64,000 bases of DNA from Pempheris klunzingeri. Taxonomy: Eukaryota > Chordata > Actinopteri > Acropomatiformes > Pempheridae. Under the pieces are notes generated by a model that did not search any database, was not told the origin of the DNA, and was given only the letters and a program-made list of their open reading frames with translations. This document shows, piece by piece, positions 50,566 to 63,300 of the stretch. Position numbers and translations under genes: made by a program. Within the stretch, counting starts at the first letter, position 1. Each line of letters begins with the position of its first letter. Location: assembly GCF_042242105.1 (NCBI RefSeq), contig NC_092016.1, positions 10,058,501 to 10,122,500 on the forward strand, written 5' to 3'.

Positions 50566-51136
50566 GTAAGTCGTCACAATGTGTTTAAAGTCGCACATTC
50601 AAATAGTTTCTGCCATCACTTGCTGCTTTTGCAGCCTTAAGAATTTTCATTCAATCAGCAGAGATCACTGACACCTGTGCACAAGAATCAAAGCTGAGAA
50701 CTGTCAGTTATCTTGCTGAATTTCTTTGGTTTAAAGTGATGGTCTCGAAGTAAAAGATGAGACAAAGGGATGACACTGATAAAAAATGACAGTGGTTTTA
50801 CATGGCTGTCCAGAGGAGTACTAGAGAGCCCATGAAAACAGATGCATTACATTTTTGTGACTCTGACGGAGCTTTGATTCTGGCTTCGAGACCACAAATG
50901 TCTAACAGAAAGTGCATTACAAACTGGAAGAGGAGGAATTTGAAACTGAGGGCATTTACCAAGATCCCATGTTTTTGGAACTTGACCCATACTGTTTTTT
51001 TCATCTCTTTTGCAAGTGTTTATGAAAGAACTGACTTTTCTTTCAAGGTTTGTTTAATTTTGTTATATAGCCACACTAGTTAATTAGATGATACCAGTAA
51101 AATACCAAATGCATCTCTTCAATCTGCAGGACGGAC

Positions 51137-51520
51137 ATGTTGTGGCTGCTGCATGTTGCCTTGTTGTGGTTTTACCTTGTGCTCCCCTCCCTGCTCTGTG
51201 ACAACCTGCACTGCTACTTCAGCCCCATCCTGGAGAATGAGAAGACATTCGAGCTCATTGTGACACATTGCCCTCCGGAGGAGCAGTGCTTCAAGGCAGA
51301 TGGTCGTTACGGGAACCACAGTGCCCTGTCAGCCAGGGGCTGTATGGCGGAGAAGGACTGCAGCCAGGAGCACAGCATCCGTCTCAAAGGAACCGTCTAC
51401 ACCATGAGCTACAGCTGCTGTGACTGGCCTTACTGTAACTCCTGCCCAGGTGTCGCAGCCAGACCCCTCTGTGTTCTAGCGATGCTTATGACTGTAGCTG
51501 TGATGGCCGACAGCTTGTGA
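51137..51520 (+). CDS. Ly6/uPAR three-finger protein 2, Bouncer/SPACA4-like, GPI-type
   Basis: A single coding exon of 127 aa, with a splice acceptor seven bases before the ATG. The signal peptide (LWLLHVALLWFYLVLPSLLC) is followed by DNLHCYFSP. Cysteines follow in THC, EQC, GC, KDC and the terminal SCCDWPYCN. The C terminus (PLCVLAMLMTVAVMADSL) is hydrophobic, as for a GPI anchor. The block GCMAEKDC...RLKGTVY...CCDWPYCN aligns ungapped with gene 1 and with SPACA4. Two cysteines that normally pair with each other in finger 1 are absent together, implying loss of one disulfide. It carries a sequon at NHS. Bouncer in fish is a GPI-anchored egg-surface protein needed for sperm entry; this gene or gene 1 could be it, but the sequence alone does not decide. 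Other Ly6 genes are possible. Confidence 0.78.
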   Translation: MLWLLHVALLWFYLVLPSLLCDNLHCYFSPILENEKTFELIVTHCPPEEQCFKADGRYGNHSALSARGCMAEKDCSQEHSIRLKGTVYTMSYSCCDWPYCNSCPGVAARPLCVLAMLMTVAVMADSL

Positions 51521-51747
51521 CTCAAGACTCCTGATGCGTTATGAGCACCTTTAAGGGTTCATGTCAGAGGGGAAATTGCTTATGTGGTTCATCGCCATGG
51601 AGTAATGTAGAAAGCCTGCAGTAGCATGTGGTGAACGCCCAGTCTGAGGACACTGAGGTGTGCACCAAGGTCATGAGCAGAGATTTCAACATATTTTTTT
51701 AACAAGATCTTTGTAACAAATCTGTTTTTATAGTGTTTAATGTATAT

Positions 51748-51765
51748 AATAAATATTTAAATAAA
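51748..51765 (+). terminator. Paired polyadenylation signals of Ly6 gene 2
   Basis: Two AATAAA hexamers (51748-51753 and 51760-51765) about 230 bp after the stop codon. Confidence 0.6.
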
Positions 51766-52217
51766 TTATGTTCTGTTCTTTTGAATATTTTCAGGCACTT
51801 TTCTTTCTCACACCCACATACACACACCAGTAAAGGCTGGTGATATTCTGTAGTTTTTCTGTATTGTCAACAAATCCCTTTTTTAAAAAAAAAAACAAAA
51901 CTAAAGCCAACATTCAACTGATCTTATGAAGTATTGTCTATATCCTGATATAGCTTGTCTGTGCCATAGAGCTCCATTGTTGTCCAAAATCTATTAAACA
52001 TCAATGAGATGACAAGACGTGTCTCTTTTTTCCCTGTGGGCCACATGTAAAGACGTTTCTCGGGCTTGAGTGACAGGGAGGAAAAGTCAGGACGTACTGA
52101 GGAATGGACTGTGGTTGAGATAAGTTGGCAATAAGAGAAGAGTATAAACAAGTGAAAAGCTTTTAAGAGAGAAGGAGCAGCGCAAGCAATGTGTACAGTA
52201 TGAGGTTCGGACAGTTC

Positions 52218-52223
52218 TTTATT
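52218..52223 (-). terminator. reln: Candidate reln polyadenylation signal
   Basis: AATAAA on the minus strand (TTTATT on plus), 1.34 kb beyond the reelin stop codon. A 3' UTR of this length is usual for reln. Confidence 0.45.
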
Positions 52224-52379
52224 TCCCTTTTATAAGGCTGCTGGGTCTCCCCATAGTGGATATACATATATATACAGGAGATTGCTATACTGGAGTTACA
52301 CTGAGGGCAGAGGGTCCATATTACACAGACTTCAAAAACAACACTAATAGAGCCTCACCTCCAGGTATCAGAAGTCAGC

Positions 52380-52415
<36 letters not shown>

Positions 52416-53562
52416 TGAGAGATGGGAAGGGGGGAAACAGCACAAGAGAAGAGGGAAGAGAAGGAAGAGGGGAGATGATGCAGTCTGAGAGCCTGACTCG
52501 ACTGCCTAATAACTTAACACTAGAAAATAACATACAGATTTCACGCACAGTGCATCTTAAATAGGTTACGTGAAGAACCATTTACCATAAATATCTGTAT
52601 TTTCGGGAACCAACATATATAAAAAATGATTTAAAAAAACAAAAATCATTGTTCAGTCTTTAATTTTTTTTTTGTTCTTTTTTTTTTCTCCTTTTCCTGT
52701 CGTGCAAATCGTTCTTTCCTTCCTTCTTCCAGTGGAGGCCGGGCTTTTTCCCGCCCTACCCACATCCGTTCCAGATAAATGAGGAAAAGGAAACAGAACC
52801 CAGCACCCCCCTCCCCTCCCCCCCAGTAAAAGCATATGAATTAGTAGAAAACGAACAAACAAATGAACAGAACACCACAGTCAACTCATCACAAAAAGAA
52901 CCCACAGACACACAGAACAGCAAGAACACAGTACTCTTTTTTTTTTTTCTTTTTCTTTTTTGAGCTTCTTCATCACCGTTATTCCTCTTCATGGTCAGTA
53001 TCATTGTGGTGGTCTTTCTCCTGGCGTACTGGTTGGCGGCAGCGGAGTGGTCCTCCCCACGGCGGCTCAGTGGAACTGGGAGGCATCTCTCCAATCGGCT
53101 GGTCAGTTCAGCAGTGATATATTATCTCTCAATTTCACAGTGTGGTAGGAGAAGGAGGGTGAGGAGAGGGGCAGGGAGTGATGGGCAGGTAAGCCAGAGG
53201 GACGGTTATCAGTGGTGGGAACAGGAATCAGAGGAACCACAGCAACAATTAGAAAACAACTAGAAACCCCGACCGTCCATGAAAAACAAGTAAACAAAAT
53301 GGCCGCTTCACTCCTTTCTTCTGAGTTTCATTCCTGCCGACCCGTGTGGTTGGGAAGGCCTTGATTGGCTGGCATAAACTGATTGGATGGCCCGTGCATG
53401 TGGCAGAAGGTTGGGAGAGATGGGTGAGGGAAGTCTAAGGCTGACTGGAATCCACTGGTGGATGGGACTCGACAGGGCGATATGTCGTCAGAAGGAAAAG
53501 GATGAGCTTGGCGGGCTGATGTGTGATTGGCAGGTCAGAGGGCAAATCCCTTCTTGGTGGCT
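52224..53562 (-). other. reln: Probable reln 3' untranslated region
   Basis: The stretch between the reelin stop and the minus-strand AATAAA. It contains a GA microsatellite (52380-52412), A/T homopolymers near 52,660-52,690 and 52,935-52,955, and otherwise mixed sequence. The open frames seen on both strands here have no protein similarity. Confidence 0.45.
52380..52412. repeat. GA dinucleotide microsatellite
   Basis: About 16 GA units with one AA interruption, within the likely reln 3' UTR. Confidence 0.85.
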
Positions 53563-54354
53563 TCAGGCACGCTGTTGCAGTGCCCGCCTCTTGCGGCTGT
53601 AGTAGTGACGCGCGCCGGTCTGTCTGGCAAAGTTCATCATGTAGTTTTGTTTACGGGTGCTGCAGGGATACAAAGACAGTGAAAGAGGGAGGGAAAGAGG
53701 AAAAGTGCGAACGTTAGTCACCGAGTAAAAGGCACTACAAATCCACACATTCCCATGCACACACTCTCATCCATGCACGCAAAAACACATGAATGGCAGA
53801 GTTCGCACTCACTCACACCCAGGTTCATGCTGGCATTTTTAATCATGTTTCAGCCATAACCTCAAACACTCAACAGCTGCATGGTTCGGAGAATGGGTGG
53901 CACTACTCTACTCTACACAACTGGATTTGTTTACGCTCTGCACAAATGAGAGGCAGCTAGATGGTGAACATGGCGGTACAACTAGCTACATGTATCAGAC
54001 CAAATGTCACAGGACAAGACATGGGACACAGAGTCTACAAACATACTACCACAGATGCTAAGGGGAAACTCTGACACTGAGTGTTTGAGGTCAGAGTTAA
54101 CAGCCATCACTGGGAATAATTCAAAATAACTAAACCAAAATCATGAAAGTGCAGGGTTGTGAGCAGAGATGGGGTCGTTTTGAAACTAAGAGACACAGAA
54201 AAGCCGCAGAAGATCGCTCTTGCTTAGCCTGTTCATTGCCTCTTCCATCCAGCAGGGCGGTGCCAGTGAGCCAGGAGTGCAGCCAGGGCAGGCAGGGGCC
54301 TCTGCGAAGCGGGGGGGATCAGGAGGGGTGGGGGAGGGCAGAGGATGGTGTGTA

Positions 54355-54390
<36 letters not shown>

Positions 54391-57300
54391 TGTGTTTGAT
54401 GGTTGATGCTGTGGAGGTGGAAGTGTCGAAGCGGATGGGAGGGATGGCTGGTAAAGTGGATCTGTTTGACTGCGTGTGCGTGTGTACACATGTTTTTCTG
54501 ATTGTTGTCAAGAAACCAGAGGAGGGAGCTCCTGGCTCAGAGTCATGTGGTTGCTGTCCACAGACAGACAGACAGACAGCCATGAGTGAAAAAAGGATGG
54601 AGAGCTGCTGCAACAGTCGATCCGTAAAGCCATGCAAGGAACTGGATGGAGGAGGTTAGTTGGGTGAAACTCTCCTGCCTGGGCATTCATTTGAAATTAA
54701 TGATAGATGCCCTGCATTGCAATTGATGTTGGTATATGAATGAAAAAAAAGTGCTCGGTCTGGAGTGAGATAAACGCTACACCCACAAACAAAAATCTTT
54801 TTCAAGTACAATCATTGACTTGTAAGTGTTGGCTTGTAATTAGCAGCTAGGTCAGAAACACTACGACAGCTTGCTGTAGAGGTAGTAGCAAGAACAGAAC
54901 AAACATATATAGGTATAGTGATGGATTACATCACACATATACACACAAACACAGCATCATTGACATATGTAAATTATTACATTAGAAAAGCCTCACGGGT
55001 CGTGTAAAGTTGTATAAACTCCACATTCAAAATCAACTCCATTTAACAGGATTTTGCTTTCACCTGTTGACACTGTATTGATGCAAATGTCATTGCAAAA
55101 TATAAAAGAAAGTGGCCACCATTTAAGATTTTACTGCCCTGTTTATCTCTCCATTCACTGTGCTGTTGTTGTGAATTTTGTTTGGCTTTCTGTGCTGAGA
55201 GCTGTCTCTTCAGATCTGTGTGCTGGATCATTTTGTCAGCGAGCCTCCACCTGGACACAGTGAGCAGCTGGCCTGCTAGTTGACCTGCCTGGGGCTTGAG
55301 TTAAGGTGAGGGCATGAGTATGACTGTGGTGGTGATGAGAAGGGCTGGGTGTGTCAGTGAAAGCGAGGGAGGGTGTACGAAGTGTCTCGGGGAGAGGAAA
55401 GGGTCGGGAGGAGAGTGAGGGAGGGGGCTGCATTCGGGAAGAGGCGGAGAACTTACCTGACACTACAGCCATGCCAGAGGGAGCAGAATACAGAAGAGAG
55501 CAGAGGTTAGAGCGCGAGAGGGGAGAAGCAGGAGGAGGGGACTGCTGTCTCGCAGAAAGGTCTGGGGGGGTAGGAGCCCCGGCCTGGGGAGGCAGGGGCC
55601 CAAAGCAGGGAGAAGGCAGGAGAGAGGAGAGGCATAAAGATAGTCAGAGGTTCAAGGAAGAAGAAGTGACAGTGAATGGGAAAGACAGAGAGAATGAAGG
55701 AGTAAGAATATGAAAGAGGAATGGAGAGCAGAAGAGTAATTGGTGGAAGGTTGAGTGAGGAGAGAGCAGAGAAACGTAACAAAGGTAGAGGTGAAAAAAG
55801 AGAGCAAGGTTTACAGAAGTAATCCATCCGTTGTGGGCCAGAATGGGAAGAGAAGAGGGGAAAGAGCGAGTTTTGAGGAAGGAAAGAAGGAGGAGGTGGA
55901 GGAGGATATGGTGCGGCACAAGCAGAGGAGTGAGCATGACCACATGATCAAACACGTTAAGCAGCGGGGCGGAGAGGCGTGTCGAGCAAAAGAAAAGATT
56001 GAGCAGGAGTAGGAGTGAGAGGAAGAATGTGTGAAGGAGTGGAGGAGTGGCGAACAGAGAGAAATAAACAACAGAGCAAAGTGTGAGGATCACGGTCACT
56101 CTTTTCAGCAGACACTGTTGAAAACCGTGCAAGTGCGAGGTGGGGAGTGGGACAGGTCACGACCACTTAGACCAGGGACAGCTCAGGTTAGGCATAAGTG
56201 TGCTTTTGTGTGTATGTGTAGCTTTGTATATGAAACATGTGTGACTATTTTTATGCAGCATTTGAAATGCATTGGATACAATCTGAATGAACAATCAGCG
56301 CCCGCACAAGAGGGAACATTGCTCTGATACCCACAGCAACATGCAGAGAATGCATTTCAAATGCTTTATGATACTGCCATTGTTGAGAATATGCTAGCTG
56401 AGTATAGAACATATTCACGATATCTTCAGTGCCCTGCAGAATCTCCAGCTTTGGCATTTTTATTTGAAAACTTTGTCTTCCACATAGAATTTTTTTTTAC
56501 TAGTCCTGGTTATGGACCAAAATACAATATAAATGTAAAAAGGGAAAGAAAGAAAGAGGGAAACAATCGACTGAATTAATGCAGGGTGTCTGCAAGTTCC
56601 ACTGAAATAACCAAATTTCATTTTAATTTGTAAGAATTTTCTTTTCCTTGTAGAATGAAATGCAGGACCGTTTTTGCAAATGAAATGAATATGCAAATGA
56701 AAACTAAAATAGACCAGTCAGATTAAGGGTCTGTCTGAAAACACTGACTTCACAGTAGAACACAGGCACGCTGTCATATATGTGAAGCCACCCCCACAGT
56801 TTCCTGTATTGTATACAGTATTATTGTAGTTCAGCATGATGGCCACCAGGGGAGAACTGTAAATGAGTGAATACTGTAGATTATGATTGTATGTGAATGG
56901 GTGCCTCACATGTAATGACTGCTTCAGTACAAATGGCAATATTCTAAACACTGTTGACGTTTACAACTTTAGTGTGAACTAGACACACAACCTTTGAAAG
57001 TTTTAATTATCATATCCTTGAAAAGGGATGTATGGGTTCTACAAGACACTGAAAATATGATGATCTGACAGCAGGAGTTGATCTGTCATACACAGAACAG
57101 CCATCCACAAACAGATCCCTTCACAGCAAAGCACAAAGCAGTCTTTTTTCTACTATGCTTGCCTGACACCAGAAGCCGCGATGAGCACTTTAAACAACTT
57201 GCTGAGAGGTTGGTTGTAGGTGGTAAACAGCACACATGTAGATGTTCTCACAGAGTGTGTGTGTGTGTGTGTGTGTGTATACTGTATCTCTGTGTTTGTG

Positions 57301-60300
57301 TGGAGTAGAGGGGACCGTTTCTACAGGTGAGGCTGAGGCAGAGGTATACAGGGGCAGATCTTGGATTTTGGGGGCCAGTCTGGGGGGCCGTGCGCTGGCT
57401 GGGAATTGGGTACTCACAGAACTACTTCCACATGGTCCAACGCCCACTGGTCATGTCCTGCACCGTCGTGGCGTGGCTGCCACCATCGCAGCATCACCCC
57501 TTTAACCCTCGCCTCTCTGGAGAGACCATGGGGAACAGTGGTAGTTATCAGTGAGGGTCAACAAGTATGTCAACGGTTAAAGTAGCTTCAAATCGGCCTA
57601 ATGAGGCTGACCACACTGGTTTAAACGGTATCACTTCCAAAAAAGCACCTTTTATAATGTGTAACTGATGACTAATATGGTTTAAACTGAGTGTCTCTGT
57701 GTGTCACTCACAGTGGAATGTTGTAGGAGACTCTCTGGGCCTTTATGAAGTCTTTGGGCTGGTGCTGGGCGATTACATGCCAGCTGACTCCGTTGTTGAC
57801 ACTGTATTGCAGCAGCACAGCCCTGTCAACTGTGTCAGCCTGATCCAGCGCTATGTTACAGCTGTCTGTCTGTGCCACGCTACCGATCTGTAGCACAAAC
57901 ATGATCTTACTGTAGGGAGAAGGAGAAGGGAGGCACAAGAGAGAAGGAAATATTAGTTGGTAACATACATCCTGGTGTGGAGAAACCTAATCTGTCACAT
58001 TAGGTAGGTAGATATACACAGTATGCCTTGATAGTACCTGTACCTGGCTCTAGTGAGGTCCAGCGGTTTGGTAACTGCCTGCCTCATCTTACAGCCATTG
58101 AAGTAAAGTGAGTCTCCGTGGGCATGTGGTGACAGCTGCCCACAGCCGCTGCCCACTCCACCACCCTGGATCAGCTGCCAGCTCTCCTGAGACACACTGC
58201 CTGACTCAAAATTGTCCTTGATGGAGCTGGGCAGGTCACTGCTGGAGAGGGAGCAGTCATCACCTGTTGACGTGAGAGAAAGCAGAAGGGAAGTGATTGT
58301 GAGGGCAAAGATTACAGGTATGTAACGGAAAGCGGTCTCAACTGCATGGAAACTTTTTGTTCAGTTTTGTCGCGCATTTATTTCACAGAGAAAATGTACT
58401 TTGCACTTTTCAATTTGAATGTAATGTGCTGTTTGTGGCCCACCATGGTGTCCTTCATCACAGATGCAGACCACTCCACTTGTACAGTAGCCGTGTCCGC
58501 TGCAGAGCCCCGGGCAGGCCTCGCCAATGTAGACATGGTCCACTCCCCAGCTCTGCCGCTCTCCCGTCCCGTCCTTTTGAATCCAGCGGAACTGAGTAGC
58601 CCTGGAAGTATACAGCAAATCACAACAGGCTCACATTGTGTCAACAGATAGACCAAAGTGCTGTCCGTTATTCTGCTGATATACAGAAGAATATGAAAAA
58701 GTCTAAAGTCATAAGTCCCACTGTTAACTATAGAAATGAAATAGCTGTGTGCTGCTACCCTGAGGAGACATGGTCAGGCAGCTGGACAGTGACCCTGGTC
58801 CATGTTGAGCTGTTGACTGGACTGTAGATTGTGGACTCGTGGAACTGGAAGGGCGAGCATCCCACGTTGTTGACAGAGGAAGGGAGGCACTCTGACTGTA
58901 CGAGCTGCCATGAGTCAGACCTAAAGCGAGAGAATGAGAGCTGAAACTGACCCTCTAAAAATGCAATTTGTATAACTGTGTGAACGTGTGTTCTTAAATT
59001 AGGGCCCTTGTCCTTCCTTACCTGGCATCCTTCCTGTACTGCAGCAGGACAGAATGATGGTCTTCACAGGTGTCTGCCTCACAACCCACAACAATCTGCA
59101 TCAACAAGTAAGATGTACAGTCAAGGACTGAAGTCCCCAAGTGCAAGACAGCTTTTAACATAGCAGGTCTGTGGTCTGTAGCTTTTAGTGCTGTACCTTG
59201 AACTGTAGAATATATCCAGGCTGCACTATGAGCTCTCGAGTGGCCAGGATGTTATGTGTCCTGTCTTGGTTCTTGTTTGGCCAGTACAAGTGGAATGAGG
59301 GGTTTCCACAGAAACCAGCTGTGCGTACAGCGTTAGGGTAGAAACTCCAGCTTTCCTCATGAGAAACACCCTCTGGTGAAATACAATGAAACACAAGACA
59401 TTATATATCAAAAGAGTCAAAGTAATATCAAGAATATGAATTCATTTTTCACAACAGATGCCCTGTCATTCTCTGGTTGCATCAACACAAACAAACTCAC
59501 CATCATCAAAGGTGTCGAGCAGAGTGGATGGGTTGATGTCTGACCCACCCACCAAGATGTTGTCTATGGCCCACTGGGCTCTCTCCAGGCTGGGTGTGGC
59601 GAGGCCGGAGGAAATGGTAAATGGTTGCCACCAGCGCAGACGAGTGGCATTGGTCAGAGCTCCCTCTGGGAGGACGATATAATCTCTCCTGACTGACACA
59701 TACTTCAGATAGTCCATCTCATGCAGCAGTGTCCAGGACACACCTGAGGAACAGATATGGACAGAATTAGAAAGTGGAAGAATAATTAGAGAGAAATGAT
59801 GATGAAAAAGGAAAAATGCACAATGCGCTGTGTGCACGCATGTTGTTAGTGCACCTCCGTCGGTAGAGTAGTCCAGCAGCACTCCCTCTTTACGACAAGT
59901 TGGACGGTGGCACATGGTCATGTTGTCTTCACTTCCAATCCTGGCCCAGTACTCCACAAACCTATCCACAAAAACACAAAGAAAAATGCACTTAGAGTAG
60001 CAGAATATATAAAAATGAACAGAAAACATCTTGCTGTGGTTGGCAGAAATTGAGTGCTAACTTTGCTCCACGGAGGTCCAGATCAGCAGTGACGGCCTGT
60101 CTGGCATCAGCCCCTCCGAAGTACAGTGCTGTCCCCTCTACCAGCACCCCACAGTCTGTGCATGGCCTACCCCCCTCCAGCACCCCCCACTGAGGGCCCG
60201 CTGCCCCCTCCCAGTCGAAACGCTCCTTCAGAGATGCCTACAGAAAAAAAACACATATTTGAATGACGGATCTTCTTGGACAGACAAATTCTGCTTGACT

Positions 60301-63300
60301 GTTTCTTTTGTGATCTGTTTTTACGGCAAGACTCCACCTTGAGAGCAGCGCTGGCGTAGCAGTTTGGTCCTGTGAATCCTGGGTCACAGAGACAGCGCTG
60401 GTCCAGACAATCTCCATGTCCCCCACAGTGTGCGTCACATGCTGGCCCGATGTAAAAGTTTTCTACACCCCACTGTATGTCTGAGTGCTGCTGGTAAAAA
60501 CGGAACCGCACCGCGCTGAGGAAAAGACAGGATGGGTTAGTCACACAACATGCATACTGTTTTTCATGATTTATATGACAATCATTTTAATCATTTATAT
60601 GATGACAATAATTTGATCTATGAATAATTTACACCAAGTACGCCGTGATGGCACCATTAAATATGAAGTAGTAGTGTAGTGTTTGGTCAAAAGCATGTGA
60701 AGGTAGATGTGAGGCAGGATGACTCACGTGTCAGCCAGGCTGTCAGGCAGGGGATAGACTGCCCTCTTCCAGCCTTCAGCAGGGAAGAAGACTGACGGCT
60801 GGGAGACCTGACCTCCACAGCGGGGGTCAGCAGGCAGGCACTGGGGCACCAGGTATTTCCAGGTCACTCCAAAGTCCACTGAATACTGAACATGAACTTG
60901 CCGGTCTGCATGGCGCTCTGGCACACTACACCCTACTGCAATCTAAATCAACACACAGATATTAACAAGGTAATTTCCCCATCACAGCAATGCCAGTGAC
61001 ATCACCCAACACAAATAAATGCTTCTATTGCCTGTGCGTCGTTTAAGGCTCATTAGTTACCTTGAACTGCATTACCCAGCCTTTGTCAGGAATAATATCA
61101 TGTGTGACAGCATACACCTCTCTCCCATCAGCATTGCCGCACACCATCACTCCATCCGGAGAGCTGCAGAAACGCTGCACTGAGCAGTCCTCTGAGAACA
61201 ACCAATGATCGCTCACTGAGAGAAAAGAAAGAAAATTTGATATTAACTGTGTAAAACCAAGAGCCCCTGTTTTGCAAAAAATGAAATCACTGTAGATTCA
61301 GAAGTACCTATGGGTGTTTCCTCCTGCTCACTCAGTTGCCCTATCCTTCCTGAGGTCCCATCAGCAGGAGCTCTCTCATGGTTTGGCAGTGCCACCCCTC
61401 CAAACGTGTCAGATATCTGCGCTCGTGGGTCTGAGCCTGCAATTAAGACGTTATCCAGAGCCCAGTCACTGTGGTCTGCCCCATCATGTTGTGGCTGCCA
61501 CCAGCGCACACGCACTCCTTCCTGACGGGCAGCAGGGGGCAGCAGCACATTCACAAACCTAAACATAGACAGAAATCACATACAAAGTTATAGATATCAT
61601 GTCTTCACTCTTCATCGTTGTTGTAACCACGTCAGTGGTGAAACGACTCACCCTGGCTTGGTGTACAGATCATAGAAGATCTCTGTCAGTAGGTGCCAGT
61701 TAATTCCTCCGTTCAAACTGTACTCCAGAAGCACACCCTGGTTACGGTTGCTGGGTGGGATCATGCAGCCATACATGAAGTAGAACTGGATGAACTCAGC
61801 GTTGGTCAGGTTCAGGTCCACTGTCACCAGCTGACGACTGCAACTCTGTGCACGGACACATAGGGAAATGTGACTGTATCATCACTCTGACAATAAAAAT
61901 CCAAAAAGTGTCAAGTGAGAAAGTATTTTATTTTTTATAACAGACAACATTAATGGAACATATCCAGAATAATAAAACTTAGGTATTATAACTATATTGG
62001 GTATTGTGTGAACTTTAACCAGGGTAGTAATTTATCTTCATACAGCGTACTGCCAGACCTAAACAGCTCTTAAGAGGTTTCTCTGGCAGCGTCTCCAACC
62101 AAGATCAGCCTGTCAATAGGTATCAATTTACAACACTGCCCTAAGTGCCTGGAAAAAAACTTAAGCTGTGCATAAGGGCTGGCAGCTACTTAGTTTCTGG
62201 TCATTTATTCAGTAGATTAATACTTAAGCAGCATCTTTCAGATACTCTTAGCTGTCTCTCTTGTCTAACTATCTCTGAATCATCCGTTTGACATATTGAA
62301 TAAGCACATGTCAGTGCCTTTGTACTCTTTATTGCAGAATTTTGTTCTTTCAATCCCTCCCTAGCATGACTGGAAGGTGGGTTAATGTATAACCCATGTT
62401 CACATGTTGATATTGTGGCCCAGTGGAGAACAAAATGACCGGGAAATTTAAAGAAGACAGTAAGTGAGGGGCAACTAGATTGAGCATAGTACATGCCCAA
62501 GATGATGTATAAAACTCTGTTTCAGAATGTGAATGCATTTAATTGCATTTATCCCACACCATATCTGTGGTCGGGAAGCATTTCATGACAGAAAATGTAA
62601 GAAATCAAAATGACAGAAGGAACAATTGGGAAAAAAACACAATCAAATAACATTGGTAGACATATTTACCCCGCTGAAGTGCAGAGCAGCTCCAGAGGCC
62701 ACAGCTCCACACACAGTGCTGAGTTTCCCACCGGTGAGTATGTGCCAGTGGCTGAGAGAGGGAGCTCGACTGAAGCTGTCCTTCAGCTGGGAGGGCAGAG
62801 GAACCACCGGCTCATCACAGTACTCTCCACCCCACTCTGGGTCACACCTGGGGACAAGGAGTCCAATAAAAATCATCAGATTCAAAGACATGAATACCAT
62901 CAATTTACAGTGAGTTTATTGACTTAGATATCACAACACAAAGCACATTAATAAAATTACAAAAAAACAAAGCAAAGTTCAAGACAATTGAACATAAAAA
63001 AACAACAACTTTATATGCCAATTTTACACTTTATTGTTCATTACTAGCAGCTGACATTCCTACAATTTACAGTAAGCATGCACAAAGCTGCTGTTACTTA
63101 CACACAGGAGCTCTGTTGGCAGCGTCCATGTCCAGAGCACATATCTGGGCAGCCATCTCCAATGTACAGATTATCCAGAGCCCAAGTTTGCTGTTTGTCA
63201 AAGGGAGCCTGTTGAAACCAGCGGAACCTTGTGGCTGGGGACCTAAAGACATCAATTAAAGTCACAAGTACATTTCACAGGGAAAGTTAGAATTAATTAT

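Noticed and set aside
55351..56132. Long open frames on both strands near the end of the reln intron
   Set aside because: They are by-products of the purine-biased tract: Glu/Arg/Gly-rich one way and Leu/Ser/Phe-rich the other, with no conserved features.
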